From contig VIIQ02000261.1 in the NCBI GenBank assembly GCA_007449985.2, positions 39,082 through 103,081 on the forward strand: a DNA stretch of 64,000 nt, in the 5' to 3' direction. The translations under genes were made by a program, and so were the position numbers. This stretch comes from Desmodesmus armatus (lineage: Eukaryota; Chlorophyta; Chlorophyceae; Sphaeropleales; Scenedesmaceae). Below, one piece after another: positions 32,930-44,492 of this stretch. Each line of letters begins with the position of its first letter. Position 1 is the first letter of the stretch. Below the pieces are notes generated by a model that ran no database searches, was not told where the DNA came from, and was given only the letters and a program-made list of their open reading frames with translations.

Positions 32930-33740
32930 GTGCAGCACACTGTGCACTGGCAGTGTATGGAGTATGGTTTGCCGCATGGCTTATGCATCAGCATGCCAGA
33001 CCAGCTGACTGTTTTCCTGGTGATTTTGATTGGGTGCCGTACGATGGTGACGTCAGGGTTCCTAAACCTGACTACCAAGCCACCTGCTGCATCCGTTTTA
33101 GAATGTGGCCCGTAATCTGGAAGATGCACGATGTATTGGCGTGTAAGTGCTTGGTGTTGTGGAGGCTGTCGTTATCCATACTCATCTGCTGGGATGCATT
33201 TTGGGGTTTTCTGCCCTCGTGTGGTTTGCTGTTGACCAGTGTTGCATGCCGTATGGGCCTTGACTGGTCCTGGAAAGGTGATCAGGCAAGGCCGTGATCC
33301 ATCAAGCAGCAGTGGGCAGTAGTCAGGGTCTCAGCAGTCAGTAGTAGTAGTAGTGGCAGTAGTAAGGTAGTGTACTGCAGCAGTCAGGAGTAACATCAGC
33401 TGTGCTGGACAGGCCCGTCAGAAGGGTTTGCTGTGGCTGCCATGTTCCTATTTGCGTAGCCTGCGTCGTTATTTTTCTAGGCTTGTTGGGTTCCCCCCCC
33501 CCCCCCTCCCCCATGGTGCGTCATGCAAGGAGTCCATGCAGCAGTGTCAGGGCGGATAGTGATACTGACACCACAGGGACTGACATCCCGATGCCCAACG
33601 CATGCCAGTACCACTGCGGCACACAACAGCCTGTGGCAATGACCGCCCCTGCAGTTGGGCCGTCAGGAGAGTCCTCGCAGGTTTTGATGATCACTGGTTG
33701 TCGTGACATGGCAGCTGAGCTGCTCCGGCACAAATAGTGG
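32930..33740 (+). repeat. Dispersed repeat copy lacking the insertions seen at 23-24.6 kb
   Basis: Matches 22975-23035 (CCAGCTGACTGTTTTCCTGG, GATGGTGACGTCAGGGTT), then 24299-24330, then 24614-25330, without the TTAA element or the small MITE. It therefore serves as the empty-site reference for both. It contains a C18 run at 33496 and AGTAGTAGTAG repeats at 33340-33365. Confidence 0.7.
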
Positions 33741-35820
33741 CGCAGCGCTATCTGTTTGCTTTACGCACCTGTGTCTGCTGTTGGCTGCCGTGATGTGGAA
33801 ATCCTCTAATAGATAACACATAATGTAACTGGTGTGTCACATGTTTGTCACCTTGTCACCTACTAGGGCACCGTCAGAGGGCTGCTGGGACAGCAGAAGC
33901 AGGTCTTCCTTCAGCAACCTCAAATGGTTCTCAGGCATCATGCCAGGAAGTCACATTCACATTTAACATCACAACCCGTTGCAAAGTCACCCCCCCCCCT
34001 TCTTCACACAGTACGTTTGGTGCCTGACACAGGCTCTCTATGGCCAAGAGTGCTTCAAACCTGCTCAAAGTATTACTCATCCGCATGGCCCTGTGCATGA
34101 TGCATGGGATGCAGCCTGACAACAGGTCTTGCAAGACCAAGGCACTGTGATAGCCTGGCAGTATGGAATACTATCATCCAGCACAGACCATTTGACATGC
34201 GACTATATCCTCTCTTTGTTCTTTCACTTCCTCAATATCTCACTTGATCGGGTCACGTGTGCGACAGCTGCAAGTGTTTGAAACAGGTGCCAGTCACACA
34301 AGGTCACAGGTTGGGGAAGGGCCAGCAACAGGGTGTCATAAGCCAGCACTGGAGCAGGGGTCGACCCCCCCTCTTTTTTGCTGTGCTGACATCTTGTTGC
34401 TGGGCTGTTCTGCAGGTGCGTTCCTTGTGCTTTTGCAAGCAGAGTGTTGCTATTGTTGACATCAGCCCAGCCAAGCTCAGCAGGAGGAACAGCCAGCATG
34501 ACCCAGCACCGATGATCAAAGTGGAGCTTTGATGCAACATCCAGCCCAGCAGGAGGACAGCATCTGGCCAGGCACCTTCAGGTCACAGTGAGCCAAGGGT
34601 TGGGGGGCCCCGAAGCTCGTCTAGCGTCAGCTGCACATGCTGTCACGTGATCTGAGCTCTACTGTGGCTTTAGCGCTTGGCACAGTGGTTATGTGCTTTG
34701 ATGGACGATGCTGATGTGTGGCAGGCATGCTGAGTAGATGGACATGGCTGATGCCTGTTTGCCTGTTGAGGTGCAGGTTTCTGTGGTTGGGTTTTGGTGC
34801 TCGCGGTGCCTCTTGGGTGCGTGGCTCCCCTGTGGCCCCGCTTGCGTTGTTCGTGTGCAAGGCGTGCTTCGAACGTGTAACGTCGTCCAGTATGCTGAGC
34901 ATCGCTGTATGAGACAGTGGAACACTTGGGATCCAGGAATGGGTGAGCCAGCTGCCTGTTCCGCTTGAAACAGCCGTGACAGGTGTCAGGGGCCACTACC
35001 GAAAACAACGCAAGCCCACTATGCAGCTCGGAACGGGCTAAGTAACTAGGGGGCAGGGCAGGCTTGGAGCAGGCAAGTAGGGCTGGAGCAGCAGCATTGT
35101 GCGAGCGGGAGCAGTGACAGTTGGAAAGCTTTTGTGTTGGGCCTCTGAGCGGAGCCCTTAGCAGCGTACAGGTGGGCAGTCTGACGGGACGAGACCGGAT
35201 GATGCAGCCTGCACGTAGGGCCGCGGTGACGGTTAGCACATGCTGCGACGCCTATATCCAGCTCAGTGTGCTGCCTGTTTAGTGAGAGGAACGGGTTCCG
35301 GCACTGGCCATGTCGAGAGTCCCATCTGGCCTGCTGCGACCTTCAGCTGCTGCCATCGGTGACCTGCTGTGATCCATCCATGCGTGCATAACTAGTGACT
35401 GAGACACTGCAGTATGTTATGCACAACCTGCCAACTGGTCTGGTAGGGTGGACTGTGTAGCTTTCAGGCCTGAGCAGCACGCTGCTGCCAGAGTGCTGTC
35501 AGTTGCAGCAGCAAACAACCTGTGTGCCTGAGGAAAGGTGCATAGTAATACCAGTGAATCTTGCCCACAACGTAGGCAGTGACCAGTGAGGCACGAGCCT
35601 CATTGCCTGATGCAGCTGTTCCACCCGTGCTTTGCTGCGTGCAACCAGTAGCCACTTGCCTGTGTCCATAGCCTGCCCAGTCCTAATTCCCCTTTGCTGA
35701 ATTACTGCTGCTTAGTGTTCTGTTCTGCTGCTGCCAGCAGGATTGCTTTCTGCCTCTGCTACTGCTCGTCAGCGTTTTGCTTGCAGGGCAGTGACTGTTT
35801 GCTGTCAGCAAAACGGCAGC
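33741..35820. other. Interval without a supported gene
   Basis: Frames are short and low in coding signal. A few donor-like and acceptor-like sites occur, but no phase-consistent pair was found. The 5' end of the gag-like element may lie somewhere in the right half, but no terminal repeat was located. Confidence 0.35.
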
Positions 35821-35830
35821 GGTAAGTCAG

Positions 35831-36211
35831 CCTGCGGTCCTGAGGTCCGCAGGTTGCAACGGGTAGCAGCGGTCCTGAGGTCCGCTGTCCGTATTAGGGC
35901 AAGAGCAGTGGTCATGTGGTCCACTCTCTGCCGCCAGCAACAGCAAGTCTGTGAAGCAGAAGCGGTCCTGAGGTCCGCTGTCTGCTGCGGCAAGTGGCGG
36001 TCCTGAGGTCCGCCATCCGCTTTAGTTTCAGCCTGAGCATCTAGTGTCAGCCTTAGGGCAGAAGCGGTCCTGAGGTCCGCTCTTTGCCGCGGTTAACGGT
36101 GGTCCTGAGGTCCACCGTCCGCATAGTGAAAGCCAGCTGATAGCTATAGAAGCAACAGCGGTCCTGAGGTCCGCTGTGTGCTGCGGGTAGCAGTGGTCCA
36201 GAGGTCCACTG
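35831..36211 (+). other. Array of nine short hairpins with compensatory stem changes
   Basis: Core AGCGGTCCTGAGGTCCGCT or variants at 35831, 35867, 35907, 35961, 35995, 36063, 36096, 36155 and 36191. Each folds on itself with arms such as GCGG/CCGC. Where one arm changes the other follows: GTGG/CCAC (35907, 36096, 36191), TGGCGG/CCGCCA (35995), CCTGCGG/CCGCAGG (35831), ACGGTGG/CCACCGT (36096), ACAGCGG/CCGCTGT (36155). Most occur as pairs 33-36 bp apart. The array ends 165 bp before the gag-like ORF, so it may be its RNA leader. Confidence 0.8.
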
Positions 36212-36376
36212 TCCGTTGTAGTGAGCAGCAGTAGAGCTGAGCTCTGCTGTTGCTGCAAAAAAAAAGGGTTTCACTGTGCTTCATTTCTGTGAGTATTGGC
36301 TGATTGTCAAAGTCTGCTGCTTGCTCTGTGACCAACCCTGGCGTCGCCTCTTTACCAGCCGTCACGGCCGGCAGAG

Positions 36377-38545
36377 GTGGACACCAAGCAGTCACAAGTA
36401 CCTGGTCACTATCATTTCACCCCGTCTGATTTCAGTCCAGTTGTCGCGCGGCGCCTAGCGGGTGTGTTCACACCGCCAGTGCTTACACCACTGACAGCGC
36501 CCACACCTGTTGAGCCCAACAGCCCCGCACCTGCTGAGACCGCTCACATGTGGGGGGGCCAGCAGACATATGGGGTTGAGCCACGCCCATGGCCTGCTGC
36601 CAGCAGCAGTGCGCCTGCTGCTCCGTATGGGAGCGCTGGTGGCGGCCCTGGTGCTGTCATTCACCAAGGCTTCCCAGCAGTGCGGCAGCTCTCTAGGCTG
36701 GCAGACACAATCATCAGCCGCGTGCTGGCAAACCCAAAAGCAGGCCGGGCAAGTGGTTTGGTACACATGCTCAGGACGGAACTGCCCGAGGGTAGCAAGC
36801 TGCGGTCCGACTTTGAGCACTTGCTGCAGCTGACCGGTGAGCAGTTGCGCAGGGCAGAGCTAGGGCTGCTGCCGCTGCTCACAATGCCAGAAAACTTTGT
36901 GTCCATGTTCTGGTCAGAGCTCCCTGATGGGGAGGCGATCCTCCACAACGTTCTGCAGCAGCTGAAAGGGCCTGGCGGTATCCCAGACCCTAGTGACCCC
37001 CGCAACCAGTCTGCCGCACCTGGCCCGCCAGGTCTGGGCAGGAGCAGTGTGCTCCATGCTCAGCTGGAGCAGCAGGCTGTAGGTTTGGATCGGGCAGAGA
37101 GGAGCCTGCATGACCTAGAACGGTGTGATTATGGGCTCAATGAGGCTTCAGGAGTGACCGCAGCAGCAGAGAGTGAGGTTCTGGTGGCACAGGGTGCACT
37201 ACGACGGCTGCATGGTGACGCGGAAACCGCAAGCAACGCTTACAAACGGGCCCACAACGCCCTGGCTCAACTGCGTCAGCAGCAGCAGGGTGTCGCCCCT
37301 GGCAGTGCAGAGTCGCTCAACCTGCAGCAGCAGGCGGAGGTGGCTGCATTTGAAATGGCGGAGCATATCACGGGGTGCGATGCAGCAGACAAACTCGTGG
37401 TAGAGGCCACAGGAGTGTACCAAGAGGCTCTCAGCAACGCCGCTAAGGCGCGCGCGGCTCACGACGAGCTAGAGCGGGCCTATGAGGCAGAGCTTGCGGA
37501 TGCGCGTCGTGCTGTAGAATCCCTCAAGAAACAGAAGCAGGACACGCTCGCGCGCATGAATGACACTAGCAATGACGGGCAGCAGACAGGCGTGAGCGAC
37601 GCTCGGCACGCGCATGAGCGTCTGTATGTCACTGCTGGCAACGTCTGCATGACTGCTGCGATGGCCTACCTGCGCTTCCTCACAGCCCTGCTAACGGTCA
37701 AGTGGGGGTACCCCACTAGCGCGCAGCTCAACGGGCTTGGGGTGATCACGCGGGGCAAGCCGTCCTTTGAGGGGGAGGAAACCTTTGTGTCGAAGCAGGA
37801 AACTTACACGGAGTTCTTTGCCCGCATCGCGCATTACAAGCGCCAGCTCGTGCTGCTCAACAGAGACAGGGACCTGACCAGTCCCACTCTTGCTGGGCTG
37901 GGCACTAGCTCTGTGGACGTAAAAGTCAGGGACATGGTCGAGACCCAGATGTTTCAGATGCCGGCAAAGGACCGCACGGCCGAGGGCCTGGAGCGGATGG
38001 TCATGCAGGCACTGCAGACCGCTACAGACGACGCTGAAGCACAGCGTCAGGCGCAGATTCAGCAGCTGGCTGAGTCGCGTGGTCTGGGCATCAGCAGCTT
38101 CACAGGCGGTTCTTCTGGGCCTCTGAAAGGGGTGTCCAAACTCAGGCCGTCTGATGTGAGGCCTGGGCTGCAGCGGCCTGCTGAAGGTTGGGGTGAGGAA
38201 AACTTGAGCACAATCATGCGGAAGGTGGGCCCGGGCCCTGATGACATGTGCCAGGTGCACACCAATGCACGCTGCAAGGTCCTACACACGAACGGGTCAT
38301 GCCGCACGCGTGCGGGCATGGGCGCATTGGCGGCGGGCGCTGTGGGTTTCGGCTATGAGTACTACGATGAGGCGTCTGGGTACTACTCACCTGGCGAGGC
38401 AGACCACCCGTCAGTGTCTGATATAGCTTCTGCTGTGCACATGTTGAGTGGGGTTCAACGTGTCCCCAGCAGCATGCGCTGCAGATCCCACCTTCCGGTC
38501 CACACTGGGCCAGCAGCAGCCGCCACTGCCCACCAACAGCTCTAG
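36377..38545 (+). CDS. Gag-like protein of a putative retroelement, ORF1
   Basis: An uninterrupted 722-codon frame, the longest in the window. It has a Pro-rich N-terminus (PPVLTPLTAPTPVEP), a globular region (about residues 100-215), a long coiled coil (about 230-415, Ala/Glu/Gln-rich heptads), and a region with MCQVHTNARCKVLHT near residue 625. The reading continues in the +1 frame from the overlap at 38448-38545, where a CCHC-like motif follows. Large size, coiled coil, terminal Cys/His motif and the structured leader suggest retrotransposon Gag. No protease, reverse transcriptase or terminal repeat was found, so the element would be 3'-truncated. It could instead be a host gene of unknown role. 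Confidence 0.55.
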   Translation: MDTKQSQVPGHYHFTPSDFSPVVARRLAGVFTPPVLTPLTAPTPVEPNSPAPAETAHMWGGQQTYGVEPRPWPAASSSAPAAPYGSAGGGPGAVIHQGFPAVRQLSRLADTIISRVLANPKAGRASGLVHMLRTELPEGSKLRSDFEHLLQLTGEQLRRAELGLLPLLTMPENFVSMFWSELPDGEAILHNVLQQLKGPGGIPDPSDPRNQSAAPGPPGLGRSSVLHAQLEQQAVGLDRAERSLHDLERCDYGLNEASGVTAAAESEVLVAQGALRRLHGDAETASNAYKRAHNALAQLRQQQQGVAPGSAESLNLQQQAEVAAFEMAEHITGCDAADKLVVEATGVYQEALSNAAKARAAHDELERAYEAELADARRAVESLKKQKQDTLARMNDTSNDGQQTGVSDARHAHERLYVTAGNVCMTAAMAYLRFLTALLTVKWGYPTSAQLNGLGVITRGKPSFEGEETFVSKQETYTEFFARIAHYKRQLVLLNRDRDLTSPTLAGLGTSSVDVKVRDMVETQMFQMPAKDRTAEGLERMVMQALQTATDDAEAQRQAQIQQLAESRGLGISSFTGGSSGPLKGVSKLRPSDVRPGLQRPAEGWGEENLSTIMRKVGPGPDDMCQVHTNARCKVLHTNGSCRTRAGMGALAAGAVGFGYEYYDEASGYYSPGEADHPSVSDIASAVHMLSGVQRVPSSMRCRSHLPVHTGPAAAATAHQQL

Positions 38546-38989
38546 TGGCAGTCCTAGGCGTCAGGCCTGGGGCAACCAGAGTGGAGAGGAGCCAGCAGCT
38601 CACTGCAACCGGTGCGGCCGCACTCACACGGGTGGTTCTGCGCCTGGGGAAAGGAGCTGCTGGGGTCCCAACAGGGAGTTCGCCCCGCCTCACGTAAAAG
38701 AGCGCATGCGGCAGCAGCAGCAGCGAGGGTTTGCTCCCTCGCCCCCTCGTGACATGGGGCGTTCACGCAGTCCTGGTGGCGGCCAACAGCGCTATGCCTC
38801 GCCTGACCAGCGGACGGCGTATGTGCAACCACCACGGCAGCAGCCGCCACGCCAGCAGCCAGCAGCTGCTGCAGCGGCGGACATGTTTCCAAGTGATTCC
38901 ACGCACCCATGCAGCATACGGTTGCAGCAGCAGCCGCCTTCAGCTGAGTACCATGTGCTGCCGCAGCCCCGGGCAAGTTCTTATGCCTC
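38448..38989 (+). CDS. Continuation of the gag-like frame with a zinc-knuckle-like motif
   Basis: Overlaps the end of ORF1 in the +1 frame. It carries HCNRCGRTHTGG, then SCWGPN (Cys-x2-Cys-x4-His, then Cys), followed by a Gln/Pro/Arg-rich tail (RSRSPGGGQQ, PPRQQPPRQQP). Removing one G from the G4 run near 38450 would fuse it to ORF1, so either a programmed +1 shift or a homopolymer error is likely. The open frame runs on to 39638, but beyond 38990 it is antisense to the minus-strand exon and not credible. Confidence 0.5.
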
Positions 38990-40130
38990 TTATCCACAGC
39001 TGGGGGGGTATGTTTCCCCAAACGCCCACTCAGCTATGGTTTGGGCATTGTCGGACGATGATGTGAAGCTGATAATCTCCAGCGCTGATATGCGGCCAAG
39101 GGGTGTCAAATCAACCTTGATGGGGCCGTTTATGTTGACCGTCGCATTGACTGTGGCCGTGATGTTGCCATCTCCATCGCGGCCTGTAAAGGTGACATTT
39201 ACTGTTTCTGCCGTAACTGCTGTCGGGAACAGTGAGGCAACAGTGAAGGTGAATCCAGGCAGAGCAAACATGCCTACATGGGTAGATACTAGCACATTGG
39301 GCTTGCTCACAATCGCATTGGCGGTGCCATTGATATCGCCATTGCAGTCAGCAGTAACGTTGGTCGCAACAACGGCGTTCCAATTAAAGCCCCTGTACCC
39401 AGGCGGCATCGATCCACTGGTCTGGCCTGGACGATCGCGCTGGGGCGTTGCAAGGTCATCAAAGTCGATGACCTGGCTGATTGGCAATTCCGCGGCACAG
39501 CACACCGCAACGGCCTCCAAAATTCCGTTGATATTGTCATTGGTGCACGCCCATCCGCTGGGGATGGGGCCCAAGCCCTCGCACTTCGAAGTGAATTCAC
39601 ATCTTCACCCTCGCTGGAGCGGCAGATGGGGCTGCTGACCCTGCCCACACCATCCTGGACGTTACAGCTCCACCAATATGTCTGTCGGCCATGAGCACTG
39701 CAAGAAAGAAAGCGACAAGTGAAGCTGAGTTACATGGAGGATAGCTGACGTAAAGGGTTTTGCATGGGTTCATTCGGCCCTGGCCATAAAAGAAGTTATG
39801 CATAGGCTCCATCTGCAGCAGGGCTCACTGCACCTTGGTATACATGGTGTGCAAGGAAGTGTCAGTGTGGTGCAGTGCAGGGCACTGTGCCCCCGTATGG
39901 GTAACCAAGTATTGACGCTGAGCCCAAATTATGCAGGCCTACTGTGTGCCAGGGCGGAACAAGCCGCCATGCAAAGGGCAGCAGCATGCCAGCACACCTA
40001 CCTTGGCCGCAGCACAATAGCCTGAAGTCTCCAAACCCGAAACCGTACTGCAGATAACAACATCGTCAGCATTGCGAATGGGCTTGTCGCTTCTCGTCAC
40101 AATTCCAACCAGTACATGGCATATCTTAAT
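38990..40130 (-). CDS. Partial secreted-protein gene (2-3 exons, incomplete)
   Basis: The main exon reads about 39597 to 38990 (TAA) and contains CEGLGPIPSGWACTND, VIDFDDLATP, PPGYRGFNWNAVV, and a beta-rich stretch with N-glycosylation sites (NVTADCNGD, VNVTFTGRDGDG, NITATVNATVNI). The DFDDL and PPGYxGFNW words resemble a beta-sandwich domain seen in some secreted proteins; the family is uncertain. Upstream, an acceptor TTTCTTGCAG at 39700 opens a frame with YWWSCNVQDG. A further block at about 40120-40012 (RNADDVVICSTVSG, donor GTAGGT) looks coding. Frames of the three blocks do not join cleanly; one base seems missing near 39605. No start codon was found. The gag-like fragment abuts its 3' end, so the gene may be truncated. 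Confidence 0.4.
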
Positions 40131-41055
40131 ATATATAAAATCTAAAGATATCGATATATATAATGCGAGTACATGGTGTGGGTACGGTGGGAGAGGTGCT
40201 AGCCTGATGCGATAAACGCAGGGGAGCACTGTTTCACTTCATTGAATAATTCCTTCATTTTTTTTGTCGACCGGCCAGCATACACGGCTAAACGAGCCCC
40301 TAGACATCGCATACCACACAGTGGTAGTGACTGCATCTGATGCAGCTTGTTGGCAGACCTGCAGACCACTACATAAAGTGCTTGGTGTAAGGGTACACAT
40401 GTGTACACAGGAATCTCCAATTGCAATGCTGGAAGCATCACAAGTACGTCAGTCCCTACGCCTTTGGTGTAATCTAGGGCTCAGAGGGAGTGCACGTCTC
40501 TACCCCCCCCCCCCACTGGGGGTCAGCGTGACCCACAGCATCACAAGTGATCTGCCTGGTCACAGGCCAAGTCTCGGACGGTCTGGGACCCCAAGACAGC
40601 AGCACAACGGCTTATTGGGACCCAGTGAGTGGTTTGCAGTACCTTGCTGCTGCCAAAGGCAGTACCTCTGTATGGCATATTAAGCCTAGCACAAGCTGAT
40701 CAAGACTTTCAGTGCTGCTTGGGGTGTGGGATCCGATCCCGGATGATCCCAGCGGCTGACAGTGATTCTGCCCCTACGATACACATCTCATGCGTGATCC
40801 ATGATTGACCCAAGTGCTGCATGGGGTGCTTGCAAGAGCTGCCCGGCAGCTGCCACAGCTTCATGTTACTGCTGTGACTTCAAATCAACGAAGGTCACAC
40901 CTGTAGCTTCATGCCAGCCAGTCGCTGACGACTGTTGTCAAATCAAATCAAACAGCGGCCCCCTGTGATAAGTCATCATTGCTCAGTTAACGCTCGTTGT
41001 TTGAGGGAACGCATGTGAGGCATAAATGTGCCATACCCGTATGCATCATTGTGGA
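40131..41055. other. Interval without a supported gene
   Basis: Contains an AT-rich island (40125-40165, TATATA-type) that could be a promoter for the minus-strand gene to its left. It also has a C12 run near 40505. No exon is supported. Confidence 0.35.
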
Positions 41056-41895
41056 TAGCGTGACACCCACGGCATGATGCCACGGCCCCAAGGTCAGATG
41101 GTGTGTCTGCAGTTCGAGCCCGCCTGACCAACCTTGTTGTCAACATCCGCCTCTTCATGTGTTGGCTGCTCCTCTTCAGCACCCCTCCCCCCATTCCTGT
41201 CAACCACCCTCCCCAGCACGCCCCTTGTCACCGTCCAATCCCGCCCCCCTGCTCCCACCTGCCACTCTCACTCCCATGCACGTCTCTGTCAACAACCCAC
41301 ACTACCACAGGTTCCTCCTTGCTACCAACCCAGACTCCCTCTCCACACTCCCTTCACTACTGTACTCCTCAAGGTCCCCTCACAGAGCAGCAGCACCGTG
41401 TCCCTTCCGTGCTGCACTACACACCAACTGAACCTAGTCAACCTGCGTGCTGAACGGCGTTTGCAGGGCCTCCCTGCGCGTGGCCTCTTCAAATGCCTCA
41501 ACAGATGGTTGTTGCTGTGTTGCCGTAAGACCGCATACGCCGTCAGCTTTAAGCCTATCATGCCTCGTACACCAATAATTATACGTTTTGTCGTTTGCTG
41601 ACCCTCACACATGCACCTTCTCACTTTGTTTACATCCACAGGCGCCCTCTGATGCCGCCGACGCTCGCTGGGGTTATAGATTGTCCCAAACCAAACCGTT
41701 GTAGGGGGGGGAGGACAGGGGGTTTTATTGCGCCGTTTGCGAGAAAAAGCCTCTGGAAGGGCGTACTGCTGCCTGTTCTCTCAGCAGGTGCAGCCAGATG
41801 CTCCCAGGTCTCTGCAAACACCTTTCCTAATATACCCATACACAACTGCAGGGTGCCTGTGGCCTGCACCTGCCTGGCGCGTCCCCCCCGTGAAA
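41056..41895. repeat. Dispersed repeat, copy 2 (see 2822-3545)
   Basis: Same block order and orientation as the copy at 2822-3545, with about 110 bp more in the C-rich middle. The conserved block CTCCCTGCGCGTGGCCTC is at 41469 and the terminal block at 41848-41890. Confidence 0.75.
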
Positions 41896-43310
41896 AGTGC
41901 TACCGCACATAGATCTCACACCCTCTATTTTTGTGATGGAGTTCCCGTGATACCCTCCTGGTGATGTCCACCTCAGTGTTGTTGCTTCCTGGTGCTCGAT
42001 AGCTCAAAACTGCACAGAATTATATTTTCAGTTGCATCACCTGCCATTTGTGATACAAACCGACAGACGCGCTTGCAGCAGCAGCATCCACCTGTCACAT
42101 GCAAGAATACTTAGTTTCACTGTCAGTGCTGTCAGACAGCTGCAGGCTGGTGCAACAGCCCAATCCACTCTGAGACACAAGAAGGTTGCCAGTTCATGCA
42201 CAGCCACCATGCTGAAGTGCAGAACATTGCAATACAATCCACTACTGTGTTCGTGCGATCAGGCCCAGGAGCTGATTGACAGCAGCTCACAGCAGCTCTT
42301 GAGCATGTTTCTTGCAACTCATCACCCATCAGCAAGCACGGATTGTGCAGCAGCAGCACAGCAAATGCATTGGAGCACCCAGTAGCAGCGCATCTCCTGT
42401 AGGTGTCCAGCACAGCACAGCTTTCAGTGCACAGTTGGGAAACAGTTGGGCGTGTGACAGACGTCAGCAAGTTCATAACCGTAACATCCATGCACCTGAT
42501 CTACATGTGGCTTTTGTATCCGGTACTGTGTTGCTGTGGACAGTTTACAACAAGTGTGTCAGTGACTGTCAGTCACTGATGATGACTGCAACGTCCAAAG
42601 GTAGATACTTTAGCTATTGGAACCGCCACCGTGGGACTTCTGTTGGCAGGCCCACAAACCAACTCCCCCCTGCAGAGCTCACAAGTTCTCTGAGCTGTGC
42701 CTTACCGGGGTGGGGCTGCCTAATGGCACTACTACTAATCCTACTCCTACTACTACTACCTTGCACTTGGCATCAGCTAGTTAGCAAGGGTGGAGAGTAG
42801 GAGTCTCAGACACCGGCAGCTTGCTGGCCAGCACCCACCATGCAGTACGCCAAGCGCCAACAGCAGAAAGTGAGACTGACCTCACACAGGCGGCAAGAAA
42901 AGCTTATCATGGCAAAACAGCAATAATGCCCTAATCAGCGGTAAATTGCGGCAGTTGAGGGTCGACATCGTAGCACAACTCGTTTAAATTCAGGGCACAG
43001 GGTTCACTACTGATGCAGATCAGCAGACGAGAGGCACGGTTAGGCTTTCTTCAGTCAAAGCATTCAAGCAGAGCAGGCATCAGCTTGGGATGGCCACTCA
43101 GGCGAGGTATGGGCAAATATCCAGCAGGGGATGCTGAAACATGTGCCGATCCCACTCACCAGCCGCTTGGCTTGGCTGAGTTACCTGAGACCCCGAACCC
43201 AGGCTGATTGATATCTCTGATGCAGTGCAGCGTGCCACTAGCCAGCTGCACCCCGGTGCAGTGAGCGGGGCGCCACAGCAGAACGATCTAGAACGGAATG
43301 CTGCCATGCA
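41896..43310. other. Interval without a supported gene
   Basis: Scattered short frames only. A CTACTACTAC microsatellite is at 42728-42757. No splice-supported structure was seen. Confidence 0.35.
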
Positions 43311-43607
43311 ATGCGCAGAAGCAACGGTGCAATCCTTGCTACAGCACTAATAGTAAGTGGGTTAGTAGTGCACGTTCAAGGCTCCGTTGGTGCACGAAAG
43401 AAGCTGATGCGTGTAATGCGCCCACAGGCGTTGGAAGTGTCGATGCAGACTTGCTGTTTTGCAGCAGGTTGCCAACATGCCCCAGCAGCAGCAAAGCAGG
43501 TGCAGAAGAGGAATGGCTTGCAAGGTGCAATACTACTGCAACTACTGACTAGTGCTACTACTACTACTACTACTACTACTACTAAACTGGGTCAGGGCCA
43601 CGCCTGA
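43311..43607 (+). CDS. Possible signal-peptide exon or small secreted protein
   Basis: The frame starts MRRSNGAILATALIVSGLVV, a convincing signal peptide with likely cleavage after HVQG. A basic stretch (GARKKLMRVMRP) and TCCFAAGC follow. It may stop as a 98-residue protein after a poly-Thr run encoded by (ACT)n. Alternatively it may splice at GTGCAATAC (43526) in phase 1, the phase used by the other secreted genes here. No matching downstream exon was recognised before the protease gene at 45475. Confidence 0.35.
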   Translation: MRRSNGAILATALIVSGLVVHVQGSVGARKKLMRVMRPQALEVSMQTCCFAAGCQHAPAAAKQVQKRNGLQGAILLQLLTSATTTTTTTTTKLGQGHA

Positions 43608-44492
43608 CTCAGGTCGGACCGTCCTTTCTGTAGCCAAACTAGGCTCATAGGGCATAATCCACAAGCAAGGGCCACAGAGCACAACAAAGCCACCTGGAGA
43701 CCTGCAAATCTGGAAAGCAACATGCTGCACTTGCACGCCAAAAACCTGCTTCACCACATTTGTCCACACCGATTGTACTGCTAGCACACATAGCCTCACC
43801 ACTGGCATCATACGGGCCATCTCATCACCCAAACAGCAACACACAAAACACCGCACAGGTTCATGCACCACGGCACCTACTCAGGCTGACCAACAAAACC
43901 ACATGTGACTTCTGAGGGCACTATGGGATACACCCGCTGCTGTTGCGGCCAGCGTACAACAGCGACGGCACCGAGCTGGGCGGCAAACAACTCAGGCCGC
44001 GTGGCTCCTGCGCAGTCAAGCCTCAAGACATCCAGTCACCAACATAACACCTGCTCTGTCTGGGTTTCAGCACTGCCTGTCAACTGTACCCCATTGCACA
44101 TAGCTTTGCCACTGACATACACAGGCCACATTGTCATTACCTTGGGCCGTTGCTGCCAAAGCGCTAAGCCCCCCTTCCCCCAGGCCGGACATTGTGCACC
44201 CCCCCCCCCTCGCCTTCTCCCAAAGGTTCACAAGCTGGTGACTTCCTTACAAGCAAACAACCCCATGTTCAGCGCCTGGGTTGCCAAACCTGTAACTTTG
44301 CAGATCCGGGGGCGGGGGGGGGGGGGGGTGATTACTGGTAAATTCATGGTGAATTTTGCATGCTGACTACACCCCGCACCCCAGCCACCAACCCTCGCTA
44401 TGGTCGCCCACAGCGCTGTAGTAGTCTCTTGCGCCGTGCAGGGCGCTCAGGTATGTGCAGTTCGTTAGCTGCTTGTGCTACTAGTGACCCTA
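43608..44492. other. Interval without a supported gene
   Basis: C- and G-run-rich sequence with no phase-consistent exon. If 43311 is a first exon, its partners should be here, but none stands out. Confidence 0.3.

Noticed and set aside
39000..39638. Continuation of the gag-like plus-strand frame
   Set aside because: Antisense to the N-glycosylation-site-rich minus-strand exon, whose residues and composition are more protein-like.
41113..41125. GTTCGAGCC, a tRNA B-box-like word
   Set aside because: No A box, anticodon arm or acceptor stem can be drawn around it.
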